Part shown: one piece after another, positions 18,409 through 26,280 of the stretch
Layout of the letters: each line of letters begins with the position of its first letter
How positions within the stretch are numbered: position 1 is the stretch's first letter
Origin: Succinimonas sp045124755
Lineage (GTDB): Bacteria; Pseudomonadota; Gammaproteobacteria; Enterobacterales; Succinivibrionaceae
Reading direction: 5' to 3' (one strand)
DNA length: 64,000 bases
NCBI RefSeq assembly: GCF_045124755.1
Contig: NZ_JBGVMK010000207.1
Notes under the pieces: model-generated
What the model was told of the DNA's origin: nothing
Seen by the model: only the letters and a program-made list of their open reading frames with translations
Database searches by the model: none
Position numbers and translations under genes: made by a program

Positions 18409-19179
18409 ATGCCGTTTCCCCTTAAGATTGCCCCCCGGGATGAAGCTCTTGCCGGACTTTATCAGGAGGAGCTAACAGAACTGGCCGGATTTGAAACTCC
18501 GGCCCCGCTGACTCTGATTCTGGACTCCGGCAAAGTGTCTCTTGCCGGGAGCAATGCCGCTGAAGCTCCGGTATTGGTGGATTTTGCCGGGGGAGCTTTG
18601 GATTTCCGGAGGTTGCACGGGGGCGGCCGGCACTCGGAGGGCGTAGCTCGGGCCTGCTTCGGCCGCCTGAAGAATCCGGTGATTTTTGACGGCACGGCAG
18701 GGCTGGGACGGGATGCGTTTATTCTGGCCTCTCTGGGGGCCCGGGTGCATCTTTTTGAGAGAAATCCCGTGGTGCGTCTTCTTCTTCTGGACGGCCTTCG
18801 GAGAGGGCGGGAGTGCGGCATTCCCGAGGTTCTGGAAATCACTGATGAACGCATGATTCTGGAGGATGCCTTTTCGGTAACCTTATACCGCGGTTCCGTA
18901 ATACCGGACACGGTGTACCTGGATCCCATGTATCCGGAAAGAAAAAAATCCGCCCTGGTGAAAAAGGATATGCGGATTTTTCATGAACTTCTGGGACAGG
19001 ATGCGGATCGGGAGGATTACCTCCGGGCAGTCTTGGCGGCAGATTACCGGAAAACCGTCATGAAGCTTCCGAAATGGGCGGAGATAATGGAGCCGGAGCG
19101 GGTTAATACTGCGGTTGTCACCAAAAATCATCGTTTTGTGGTTTATGCCGGGAGCGGCAGAAGTGACGGCGGGGCTTAA
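18409..19179 (+). CDS. rsmJ: 16S rRNA (guanine1516-N2)-methyltransferase
   Basis: SAM-dependent methyltransferase that modifies G1516 of 16S rRNA in E. coli (YhiQ/RsmJ family). Motif I for SAM is FDGTAGLGRDAFILAS near residue 90, motif IV is YLDPMYPERK near 169, and TKNHRFVVYAG lies at the C terminus. The length of 256 residues matches the family. It starts 43 bases after aroE with GGAG upstream, so co-transcription is likely. It runs convergently into the small membrane protein gene at 19191 with only 11 bases between, and I see no terminator there. Confidence 0.93.
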   Translation: MPFPLKIAPRDEALAGLYQEELTELAGFETPAPLTLILDSGKVSLAGSNAAEAPVLVDFAGGALDFRRLHGGGRHSEGVARACFGRLKNPVIFDGTAGLGRDAFILASLGARVHLFERNPVVRLLLLDGLRRGRECGIPEVLEITDERMILEDAFSVTLYRGSVIPDTVYLDPMYPERKKSALVKKDMRIFHELLGQDADREDYLRAVLAADYRKTVMKLPKWAEIMEPERVNTAVVTKNHRFVVYAGSGRSDGGA

Positions 19180-19190
19180 GCAGCCAGCTG

Positions 19191-19514
19191 TTAAAATCTG
19201 ATGCGGAGCAATCTGTCCAGGGCCCGATAAAGCCATTTTAAAAACCGCGGCAAAAAATATAACGCCGTGACAATAATGCCGGTTAGCGCGGCCAGTATCC
19301 AAAAGCCGTAGTCAAATGCGTTTCCTGATATATTCTGCACCCGCTCAAGAAAAGCCATGTAGATTTGGGGCATTAAGTAAAACAGTATTACGGTCAGCGG
19401 CAGGAATATAAAAACATTAGCAAGGCATCCTTTCAGGCTGCGCCCGCCTGATCCGTCAATGCCGTCCCCGTCATCGGCGCAGATGATATCGCCGCCGTCA
19501 CCGCCATCGCACAT
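19191..19514 (-). CDS. Gly/Asp-rich two-helix membrane protein, paralogue 1
   Basis: Unknown family. This is one of three tandem paralogues that share a plan: an N-terminal MCDGGDGGD-like Gly/Asp/Cys-rich head of about 25 residues, two hydrophobic segments (about 33-52 and 69-90), a conserved FDYGFW between the helices and a basic tail (RFLKWLYRALDRL). The 12 bases before the start codon, AAGGAGCCGAAC, are nearly the same in all three copies, showing that translation signals were duplicated too. The acidic head could bind metal, but nothing proves this. Last gene of the cluster; convergent with rsmJ. Confidence 0.75.
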   Translation of the reverse strand: MCDGGDGGDIICADDGDGIDGSGGRSLKGCLANVFIFLPLTVILFYLMPQIYMAFLERVQNISGNAFDYGFWILAALTGIIVTALYFLPRFLKWLYRALDRLLRIRF

Positions 19515-19571
19515 GTTCGGCTCCTTGTTGTCTCTGTCCTTGCTTCTGAGGATAAACTGACAGAATTTCTC

Positions 19572-19889
19572 TTAGAGCATCAGATCCCGATAAAGCCGTT
19601 TGAAAAAACGCAGCAAAAAATATATCGCCGTGGCAATCATGCCAATCAGCGCGGCAAAAATCCAAAAGCTGTAGTCAAAGGCGGAGTTACAGTTATCCTG
19701 CATCCAAACAAGAAAAGCTATATAGACCGGGGGCAGCAGGAAAAAGAACACAAAAATAAAAACAGCAAAAGCAAGACAGCCCTGCAGGCTGCACCCGCAT
19801 GATCCGTCTGATCCGCCAGGATCGCAAACGACGCCTCCGTCATCGGAACAGATGACGCCGCCGCTGTCCCCGCCCCCGCCATCGCACAT
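19572..19889 (-). CDS. Gly/Asp-rich two-helix membrane protein, paralogue 2
   Basis: Second copy, 105 residues. The head MCDGGGGDSGGV contains additional cysteines (CDPGG...CGCSLQGC). Two hydrophobic segments follow, with FDYSFWIFAAL between them and a basic end (LRFFKRLYRDL). The Shine-Dalgarno context AAGGAGCC is conserved. Upstream, a leader segment (CCTGAGGATAAACT on the plus strand, about 19919-19932) recurs before the other copies. Identity to copy 1 is greatest in the second helix and tail, and the heads vary by gain and loss of Gly/Asp codons. Confidence 0.75.
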   Translation of the reverse strand: MCDGGGGDSGGVICSDDGGVVCDPGGSDGSCGCSLQGCLAFAVFIFVFFFLLPPVYIAFLVWMQDNCNSAFDYSFWIFAALIGMIATAIYFLLRFFKRLYRDLML

Positions 19890-20077
19890 ATTAGGCTCCT
19901 TGCTGCTATTCGTCCTTGCCCCTGAGGATAAACTCTCAGATTTATTATTCTGTCAGAAGAATACGGTTTTAGCGTTATTGTTCAATAAACTGATTCCGGA
20001 AGAACTTATTGCGGAAGCCCCTGCAGCACACTGATTTTTGTTCAATGCTGAGTGTTTAAAGGCTGTTATTTACCAGT

Positions 20078-20416
20078 TTAGAGCAGCTTCCAATAAAGCC
20101 GTTTTAAAAACCGCAGCACAAAATATAACGCCGTGACGATAATGCCAATCAGCACGACAACCAGCGCGACAACCAGCGCGACATACATCCAAAGGCCGTA
20201 GTCAAAAACGCTTTCAAAGAGATTCCGTATCCATTCAGGAAAAATTATGTAGCCAAAAGGCGTTAAGCAAATAAACAGCAGCACCATTCCAACACCAAGA
20301 CATATACGCAGCAGGAAGTTGTCTCTGCGCGGTCCGAATATTTCGAAAACGTCGAATCCGTCTCCGAAGCTGCTGATATCGCCGCCATCGCTGCCGCCGT
20401 CGCCGAAATCGCACAT
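20078..20416 (-). CDS. Gly/Asp-rich two-helix membrane protein, paralogue 3
   Basis: Third and most divergent copy, 112 residues. The head MCDFGDGGSDGGD is followed by FDVFEIF, then two hydrophobic segments. The second is enlarged by a Val/Ala-rich insertion that comes from a short repeat at the DNA level (repeated 'gcgacaaccagc', about 20157-20178). It ends in RFLKRLYWKLL. The start has AAGGAGCC upstream. It is the promoter-proximal gene of the cluster and lies downstream, on the minus strand, of the AT-rich motif array at 20491-20790, which is probably its control region. Confidence 0.72.
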   Translation of the reverse strand: MCDFGDGGSDGGDISSFGDGFDVFEIFGPRRDNFLLRICLGVGMVLLFICLTPFGYIIFPEWIRNLFESVFDYGLWMYVALVVALVVVLIGIIVTALYFVLRFLKRLYWKLL

Positions 20417-20490
20417 GTTTGGCTCCTTGTGTTAGGTTCGCCTGAGGATAAACTGACAGACTTATTTTTAGGTCAGAAGATTACGGATTT

Positions 20491-20790
20491 GTCAGCGTCA
20501 TCATTCCATGACGCTGGCAATTAAGTTATTAAAAATACAATTAACATCTTAAGGAAACAATTAAGTTGCAAAGAGATGCAATTAAGCTGTAAATTTTTCA
20601 CTGTTTCATATAGAAATAACTTAAAAACTTAATTGTTAATAAGTGCAATTTTAATAATTTAATTGTATACTGCATTAACGCAATTGATACTTAATTGTAT
20701 TTTTATCTGTTTGTTAAGAGTTTAATTGTGATCCAATGATTACTGATTAAATATTTAACAATTTAATTAAAATTATTAAAAACCTAATTG
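20491..20790. promoter_or_regulatory. AT-rich array of phased CAATTAA/TTAATTG motifs
   Basis: A ~300-bp strongly AT-rich stretch in the 490-bp gap upstream of the small membrane protein cluster. Four CAATTAA copies start at 20518, 20538, 20558 and 20579 (steps 20, 20, 21). Four inverted copies, TTAATTG, start at 20629, 20659, 20691 and 20722 (steps 30, 32, 31), and a CTAATTG lies at 20784. The steps approximate two and three helical turns. At the left edge a perfect 9-bp inverted repeat (CAGCGTCAT/ATGACGCTG, 20493-20516) borders the array. It is likely a multi-site protein-binding or bent-DNA region. Confidence 0.6.
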
Positions 20791-20906
20791 TCAAATAATA
20801 AACCAGCCTTTTAACCAACGTTAACAAGGCTTCTCAAGAGCTCATACCCGTACCGTAAACCTGCGCCGCCCATCATGCATCAGGAACAGCCTTAAGAACC
20901 ATGTTT

Positions 20907-21785
20907 TCAGAAACCCCGCTGCTTCCTGATGAGATCATAGGCTTCATTGATTTCCTTGGTTTTGTTTTCGTATACGGAAACCATGTTTTCAGGAAGTCCC
21001 TTGCCCCGGGCCAAATCCGGATGGTATTTCCGGATCAGCTTTTTGTAGGATTTGGTAATGTCTTCGGGAGCGGTGTTTTTGGAAACTCCCAGAAGCCTGA
21101 GGGCGCTTTCGTAATCTGATGATGAGGAGTCGTACCCGCCATAGGAGCTCCCTCCGCGCTGGCCGCCGCTTTGGCGGTAGCCGCCCATTTCCCGGATCAG
21201 ATCCTGAACCTCGCTGCGGGATACCCCCAGGCCGTCCGCTACCACGCAAATGCGCCGGTTTTCCTCCGGGCTGATATTGCCGTTTGCCAGGGCGATTAAC
21301 ACCAGATAGGCAATTACAGTTAAACAGGCGCTGTGGTTATTGCCATGCACGGAATAAATGAGACGGAGATCCTCATCCGGAGAGTAGTCCTTGCTTTTTC
21401 CGGTCTGGAAGGCCTGAATGAAGGTTTTTCGGTGTTCGGAGCCGAGCTTGGCGATTATGGCCTCCGCGGTGTTGATTTCATTCTTGGTGATTACGGCGTT
21501 GCCCCGGGCCACATATCCCACCAGACGCATGATGGCGCAGGTAATGGTGGTGTCATCGGTATCAAAGGCGCTCTCGCTTTGACTGCTGTAGCCGCCGTAT
21601 GATGAGTAGGAGCTGCGGGTGATTTTGGCATTCTTGACAATACCGATGATCGCGAGAACGATCATAGTTCCCAGAACAAACAGTCCGAAGCCGGGGGGAA
21701 AGAGGGCGAACACGATTACGAGAAGAAGGATCCCGCCGCAGCCGCACCCGCATCCGTTGTCCTGATTGTTGTTGTAGCCGCTCAT
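20907..21785 (-). CDS. djlA: DjlA-like membrane-anchored J-domain co-chaperone
   Basis: Stimulates DnaK ATPase at the inner membrane, by analogy with E. coli DjlA. The order matches: an N-terminal membrane segment (about 18-50, after a Cys/Gly-rich CGCGCGG patch), a TerB-like helical domain (about 75-190), a Gly/Ser/Tyr-rich linker, and a C-terminal J domain (about 225-292) with the essential HPD in KYHPD. At 292 residues it is close to E. coli DjlA. I start at ATG 21785, preceded by GGAGAA, and reject the 59-residue upstream extension. It is divergent from lon. The doubled glycine-rich segments are longer than in the E. coli protein. Confidence 0.85.
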   Translation of the reverse strand: MSGYNNNQDNGCGCGCGGILLLVIVFALFPPGFGLFVLGTMIVLAIIGIVKNAKITRSSYSSYGGYSSQSESAFDTDDTTITCAIMRLVGYVARGNAVITKNEINTAEAIIAKLGSEHRKTFIQAFQTGKSKDYSPDEDLRLIYSVHGNNHSACLTVIAYLVLIALANGNISPEENRRICVVADGLGVSRSEVQDLIREMGGYRQSGGQRGGSSYGGYDSSSSDYESALRLLGVSKNTAPEDITKSYKKLIRKYHPDLARGKGLPENMVSVYENKTKEINEAYDLIRKQRGF

Positions 21786-22005
21786 GGGATTCTCCGGTTC
21801 AAAAAAGGAGCTTTTTCCTGTGTTACCGGGGAGATTGTAGCAGATACCCGGGGCAAAAAATGCTGAACGGGCGGAATTATCCGAAAAATCCGCCGCCGGC
21901 AGAGCCGGGGTTTTCAGGCAAAGGGAGACGGTCACGCATTTGCCGGGAGATATGGCAGGCATTACGGCGGAAATATGTTATCACGGTAATTTTTGCGGCG
22001 TCACC

Positions 22006-22034
22006 CTTGAAAAAAGCCGTGTTAAGCCGTATTT
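22006..22034 (+). promoter_or_regulatory. Candidate sigma-32 heat-shock promoter of lon
   Basis: CTTGAAA (22006-22012) is a perfect sigma-32 -35 box. After 14 bases, CCGTATTT (22027-22034) matches the -10 consensus CCCCATNT at 6 of 8 positions. It lies 35 bases before the lon start. lon is a classical RpoH target, so sequence and context agree. Confidence 0.7.
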
Positions 22035-22068
22035 ACTGTAGAAGCAATTAGAAGCAGGAGATTCCAGA

Positions 22069-25014
22069 ATGTCTGATAACAACGGGAACAGCAATAACGA
22101 AAACAACAGCGGCGGAGATAAGGCCGCAGACGTTAAAAACAGCCCGGAAGAAAAGTCCGGACAGCATAAAAGAGACCTGTCGGTTCCGGAAAAGGAACGG
22201 CCGCCGGTGCTGTGCGTGCTTCCGGTGTTCGGCCGGCCCTTCATGCCCAGTCAGGTAATACCGGTGCAGCTGGCTCCCAGATGGGAAAAGGCCCTCCGTA
22301 AAACATTGGACAGCCCCTCCAAAATGGTGCTTCTGGTGGCCGTGCCTGAAAGACGTCTGGAAAGCGATCTCCGGGAAGCGGATTTCATGAAGATGGGCTG
22401 CCTGGTGCGGGTAATTCAGGCCCGGGTCAGCGATGAGCTCCAGTTTATCGCTCAGGGCGTGGCCCGGGGCCGGGTTACTAAACTGCGCACGGTGGATGGC
22501 TGCATTGAGGGCGATATTGAATATCCGGAGTGCAAGGTGCCGGTAACCATGTCTCCCGAGGGCATCGAAATCAAGGCCTATGCCATGTCGATTCTGGCCA
22601 CCCTGAAGGAGCTCATGCCGTTAAACCCGCTCTACTTTGAGGAGCTTAAGCAGTACCTTACCCGTTTCAATCCCAATGATCCCTCCATGCTGGCCGACTG
22701 CGCCGCCTCCATTACCACCTCGGAAGCGGAACAGCTCCAGAACGTGCTGGAGACCGTGGATCTCCTGCCGCGGATGAAGCTTTCCCTCACTCTTCTGAAG
22801 AACGAGGTTGAGATCGCCAAGCTCCAGAAGAATATCAAGGATACCGTGGCTCAGAAGCTTACGGACAGACAGAAGGAATTCTTCCTCAAGGAACAGCTCC
22901 GGGAAATTCAGAAGGAGCTGGGCATCACCGTTGATGACAAGACCGCGGATGTCAACCGGTTCAAGGAAAAAATGGCAGAGCTCAACCCGCCGGAGCAGGT
23001 TTTGAAGAAATTTAACGATGAGCTGAACCGCCTGTCCGTGCTGGAGCCCGTCAGCGCCGAATACGCTGTCTGCCGGGATTATCTCACCTGGCTTACCAGC
23101 ATCCCCTGGGGCGTCTATGCCGATCAGAACTTTGACTATGCCCGGGCCAAGAAGATTCTGGAGGAGGATCATGAGGGACTCAAGGATGTCAAGGATCGCA
23201 TTCTGGAATATCTGGCGGTAGGAGCTTTCAAGCTCCGGAACAAGGAGGCCGAGGCTGCCGAGGCGGCAAAGAAGGCCGAACAGGACAGCGCCAAAGCCAG
23301 CGGCAAGAAGGGCAAGGCTAAGAATGCTCCGGCTCCTGATGCCGTGGTTTCCGAGGCTCAGGAAGAGGAGAAGGAGACTTCTCCGGAAAACACCGCAGAC
23401 ACTGCCGGAAATACCTCTGAAGGTCAGAGCGGCGAGACCGCTGACAAGCCGGAAAACGAAAAGAAGATTCCCGGACTTTCCGGAGATGAATCCAACGGCG
23501 CCATCCTGCTTTTTGTCGGACCTCCGGGAGTCGGTAAAACCTCCATCGGCAAGTCCATTGCCCGGGCTCTCAACCGGCCGTTCTTCAGACTCAGTCTTGG
23601 CGGCATGCGGGACGAGGCTGAAATCAAGGGACATCGCCGCACCTATGTGGGCGCTTTGCCGGGCCGCATGGTGCAGGCGCTCCGGGAGGCTCAGGTCATG
23701 AATCCGGTGATCATGCTGGATGAAATCGACAAGCTTTCCCATGACAGCTTCAGAGGGGATCCGGCCAGCACGCTTTTGGAAACCCTGGATCCGGAGCAGA
23801 ACAGCGGTTTTCTGGACAATTACCTGGATCTGAGACTGGATCTTTCCAAATGTCTCTTTATCTGCACGGCCAATTCCATTGACGGCATTCCCGCTCCGCT
23901 CCTGGATCGTCTGGATGCCATCACTCTTTCCGGCTATCTGGCTGAAGAAAAGATGCAGATCGCCAAGAAGCATCTTATCCCCAAGATCTTCAAGAAGGAC
24001 GGCGTGGCCAAGAACAAGATAAAGATCAAGGATACTGCCTTAAGAAAGATTGTGGACGAATATGCCCGGGAGGCCGGAGTCAGAAGCCTGGAGAAAGCCA
24101 TTGCGAAGATCTCCCGAAAGGCGGTGACCAAGTTCCTGGAGGATGAATCCATTAAGAGCGTCACCGTGAACCCCGAAGACATCAAGGGTTATCTCGGCGT
24201 AGCTCCCTTTACCCGGGAAAAGACCATTTCCGGCGTGGGGGTGGTCACCGGTCTGGCCTGGACCTCTGCCGGCGGCGCCACTCTCCCCATTGAGGCCGAG
24301 ATTGTGGATAACTCCGCCCGGGGCTTCAAGCTTACCGGCAATCTGGGTCAGGTCATGAAGGAATCCGCGGAGATTTCCCTGAGCTATGTGATTTCTCATC
24401 TGAAGGAGCTGGCTCCCAATACTGACCCGAACTTCTTTGAAAAAGCTCTGGTGCATCTCCACGTGCCTGAGGGCGCCACTCCCAAGGACGGCCCCTCTGC
24501 CGGCGTGACCATGGCCAGCGCCTATCTCAGTCTGGCCCTGAACCGGGCTCCCAATCCGGGCTTTGCCATGACGGGCGAGATTTCCCTTACCGGCAGCGTG
24601 CTGGCTATCGGCGGGGTGAGAGAAAAGGTCATCGCCGCCAAGCGCATTGGCATTTACCGCCTGATTGTGCCGAAGGCCAACATGGCTGACGTGGAGGATC
24701 TGCCGGAATACGTCCGGGACGGCGTGGAGTTCTTCTATGCCGACGTTTATCAGGATGTAGCCAATATCCTCTTCTCCGACAAGTACGCCAGTCTTCCGGA
24801 AAAGAAGAAAAAGCCGGCTGCAAAAGCTGCTAAGACCGCTGCTCCTGATGACGGAAAAGAGACCTCCGAGAAAGCAGGTGAGAAGACCCCGGCCAAATCC
24901 TCTGGCAGAAAAACCAGCGCTAAAAGCACCGGCAAGACTCCGGCGGCCAAAAAGTCCGGCGGCAAGACCACGGCCCGGAAGAGCGCCGGAAACAAAAAAG
25001 CTGACAGCGAATAA
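22069..25014 (+). CDS. lon: ATP-dependent protease Lon, enlarged
   Basis: Degrades misfolded and regulatory proteins in the cytoplasm as an AAA+ ring. After the N-terminal substrate domain and the coiled-coil FLKEQLREIQKELG, Walker A is GPPGVGKT (484-491) and Walker B is IMLDEIDK. The protease dyad is Ser810 (PKDGPSAG) and Lys853 (REKVIAAK), 43 residues apart as in E. coli. The protein has 981 residues against 784 in E. coli. Two additions account for it: an 85-residue Ala/Glu/Lys-rich insert (about 390-475) directly before Walker A, and a Lys/Ala/Ser/Thr-rich tail (about 910-981) resembling histone H1 or AlgP tails. AGGAG precedes ATG 22069. A heat-shock promoter lies upstream. Confidence 0.97.
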   Translation: MSDNNGNSNNENNSGGDKAADVKNSPEEKSGQHKRDLSVPEKERPPVLCVLPVFGRPFMPSQVIPVQLAPRWEKALRKTLDSPSKMVLLVAVPERRLESDLREADFMKMGCLVRVIQARVSDELQFIAQGVARGRVTKLRTVDGCIEGDIEYPECKVPVTMSPEGIEIKAYAMSILATLKELMPLNPLYFEELKQYLTRFNPNDPSMLADCAASITTSEAEQLQNVLETVDLLPRMKLSLTLLKNEVEIAKLQKNIKDTVAQKLTDRQKEFFLKEQLREIQKELGITVDDKTADVNRFKEKMAELNPPEQVLKKFNDELNRLSVLEPVSAEYAVCRDYLTWLTSIPWGVYADQNFDYARAKKILEEDHEGLKDVKDRILEYLAVGAFKLRNKEAEAAEAAKKAEQDSAKASGKKGKAKNAPAPDAVVSEAQEEEKETSPENTADTAGNTSEGQSGETADKPENEKKIPGLSGDESNGAILLFVGPPGVGKTSIGKSIARALNRPFFRLSLGGMRDEAEIKGHRRTYVGALPGRMVQALREAQVMNPVIMLDEIDKLSHDSFRGDPASTLLETLDPEQNSGFLDNYLDLRLDLSKCLFICTANSIDGIPAPLLDRLDAITLSGYLAEEKMQIAKKHLIPKIFKKDGVAKNKIKIKDTALRKIVDEYAREAGVRSLEKAIAKISRKAVTKFLEDESIKSVTVNPEDIKGYLGVAPFTREKTISGVGVVTGLAWTSAGGATLPIEAEIVDNSARGFKLTGNLGQVMKESAEISLSYVISHLKELAPNTDPNFFEKALVHLHVPEGATPKDGPSAGVTMASAYLSLALNRAPNPGFAMTGEISLTGSVLAIGGVREKVIAAKRIGIYRLIVPKANMADVEDLPEYVRDGVEFFYADVYQDVANILFSDKYASLPEKKKKPAAKAAKTAAPDDGKETSEKAGEKTPAKSSGRKTSAKSTGKTPAAKKSGGKTTARKSAGNKKADSE

Positions 25015-25048
25015 AGAGCCTGCGGGCAGGGCAGCCTGATGGAAGACG

Positions 25049-25076
25049 AAAGGGAGCAGAGACTCCCTTTCTTTTT
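25049..25076 (+). terminator. Intrinsic terminator of lon
   Basis: AAAGGGAG and CTCCCTTT make an 8-bp stem with a CAGAGA loop. CTTTTT follows. It lies 35 bases past the lon stop. Confidence 0.9.
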
Positions 25077-25175
25077 AGGAAAACCCGCAGAACCGGAAAT
25101 CCCGCGGCAAAAACAGAACGGCAAAAACAAAGAGATTTTTTCTGAAACCCGGCCCTGAGCCGGAAGGAGAATGCA

Positions 25176-26180
25176 ATGCAACCACTGACTATTGCGGTGT
25201 CTGATTATGAAACTGACATTGCAAGAGCAATATTCAAGGGCCTTCGGGATGCCGGAGTTTCCGTGGAGGATATCATCCCCCTGAGCTCTGAGGCCTCGCA
25301 GTATGACACGGCTTCCTTTATGGAGCAGGATTTTCCGGTAGTGCCGGTAAAGAGCTTCGATTTCAAAACTGCGGATGCGGTGCTGATCTGCGGAGACAGC
25401 GCTGATTCCCGGGAATGCCTGGCTTTGGCCGTTAAGGCCGGAACGCCGACACTGGATCTTATGAATTACCCGGCGGGAAAGGATCTTTCCGGCCTTTTTA
25501 AGAAGGGAGACCACCCGGGAGATGATTTCTGGAATCCGGCGGTAACTCCGGTATATTATCCGGCAGATTCCGGCGCCATGCTGCTCTTAGATACGCTGAA
25601 GCCGGTAACAGATGCCGGGCTTCTGGAAAGCGCCGCAGTAACTCTTATGGAATCCGCCTCTGGCCTCAGGAGCGGCGGGGCCATGGATCTCGGGCGGGAG
25701 ACTGCCAGCGTGCTCAATCTCCGGCCGGTATCATCAGGGATATTCAGCACCCAGCTGGCCTTTAACATTCATACAGCTATCGGGGATCTGCTTCCTGACG
25801 GCAGCACTTCCCGCGAAGCCGGCATTATTGAGGAGCTTAAGACTCTGCTCCCGGAGCTTCCCCCTTTATCCCTGACCTGCGCCCTCATGCCGGTATTTCA
25901 TGGTTATCTGGCCAGCATTACCCTGAAGCTTGCGAAGGATACCCCTAAAGGCGATCTGGAAAAGCTCCTGGCTGTTCCCGGCAGCGTCCGATTTCTTTCT
26001 GAAGAGGATGGTGAGCTCACCCCGGTGCCGCTGGCCCGGGACGAACCCGAGATTCTGATTTCCCGGCTCAGAATGACTGATGCCCGTACCTGTTCCTTCC
26101 TGGCGCTGTCCGATAATGACGGACACGGCATGGCCGCTAATGCCTGCGAGCTTATCAGGCTTTTGGCCGGCGGAAAGTGA
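25176..26180 (+). CDS. Aspartate-semialdehyde dehydrogenase-like protein (USG-1)
   Basis: 334 residues with the two-domain fold of aspartate-semialdehyde dehydrogenase, as in E. coli Usg. Supporting segments are the N-terminal Rossmann region (IAVSDYETDIARAIFKGL), LAFNIHTAIGD and PVFHGYLASITLKL. The active-site cysteine of true ASADH, in a PNCST-like motif, is missing: the equivalent stretch reads YYPADSGAMLLLD. NADP-dependent reductase activity is therefore unlikely, and the protein may be structural or regulatory. It lies between lon and rsxA with its own terminator. Confidence in the fold is good; function is unknown across the family. Confidence 0.75.
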   Translation: MQPLTIAVSDYETDIARAIFKGLRDAGVSVEDIIPLSSEASQYDTASFMEQDFPVVPVKSFDFKTADAVLICGDSADSRECLALAVKAGTPTLDLMNYPAGKDLSGLFKKGDHPGDDFWNPAVTPVYYPADSGAMLLLDTLKPVTDAGLLESAAVTLMESASGLRSGGAMDLGRETASVLNLRPVSSGIFSTQLAFNIHTAIGDLLPDGSTSREAGIIEELKTLLPELPPLSLTCALMPVFHGYLASITLKLAKDTPKGDLEKLLAVPGSVRFLSEEDGELTPVPLARDEPEILISRLRMTDARTCSFLALSDNDGHGMAANACELIRLLAGGK

Positions 26181-26241
26181 TGCGGGGAAAGACTGGAAAG
26201 GGAACCCGGTAAGTCCGGAGTTTCCCTGAGGATAAGACGTC

Positions 26242-26280
26242 AAGGAGAGCCTGCCCGGGCAGAGCTCTCCTTAACTTTTT
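26242..26280 (+). terminator. Intrinsic terminator after the USG-1 gene
   Basis: AAGGAGAGC and GCTCTCCTT arms enclose a second palindromic segment (CTGCCCGGGCAG), giving a long hairpin. AACTTTTT follows and runs into the stop codon of convergent rsxA. Confidence 0.85.
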
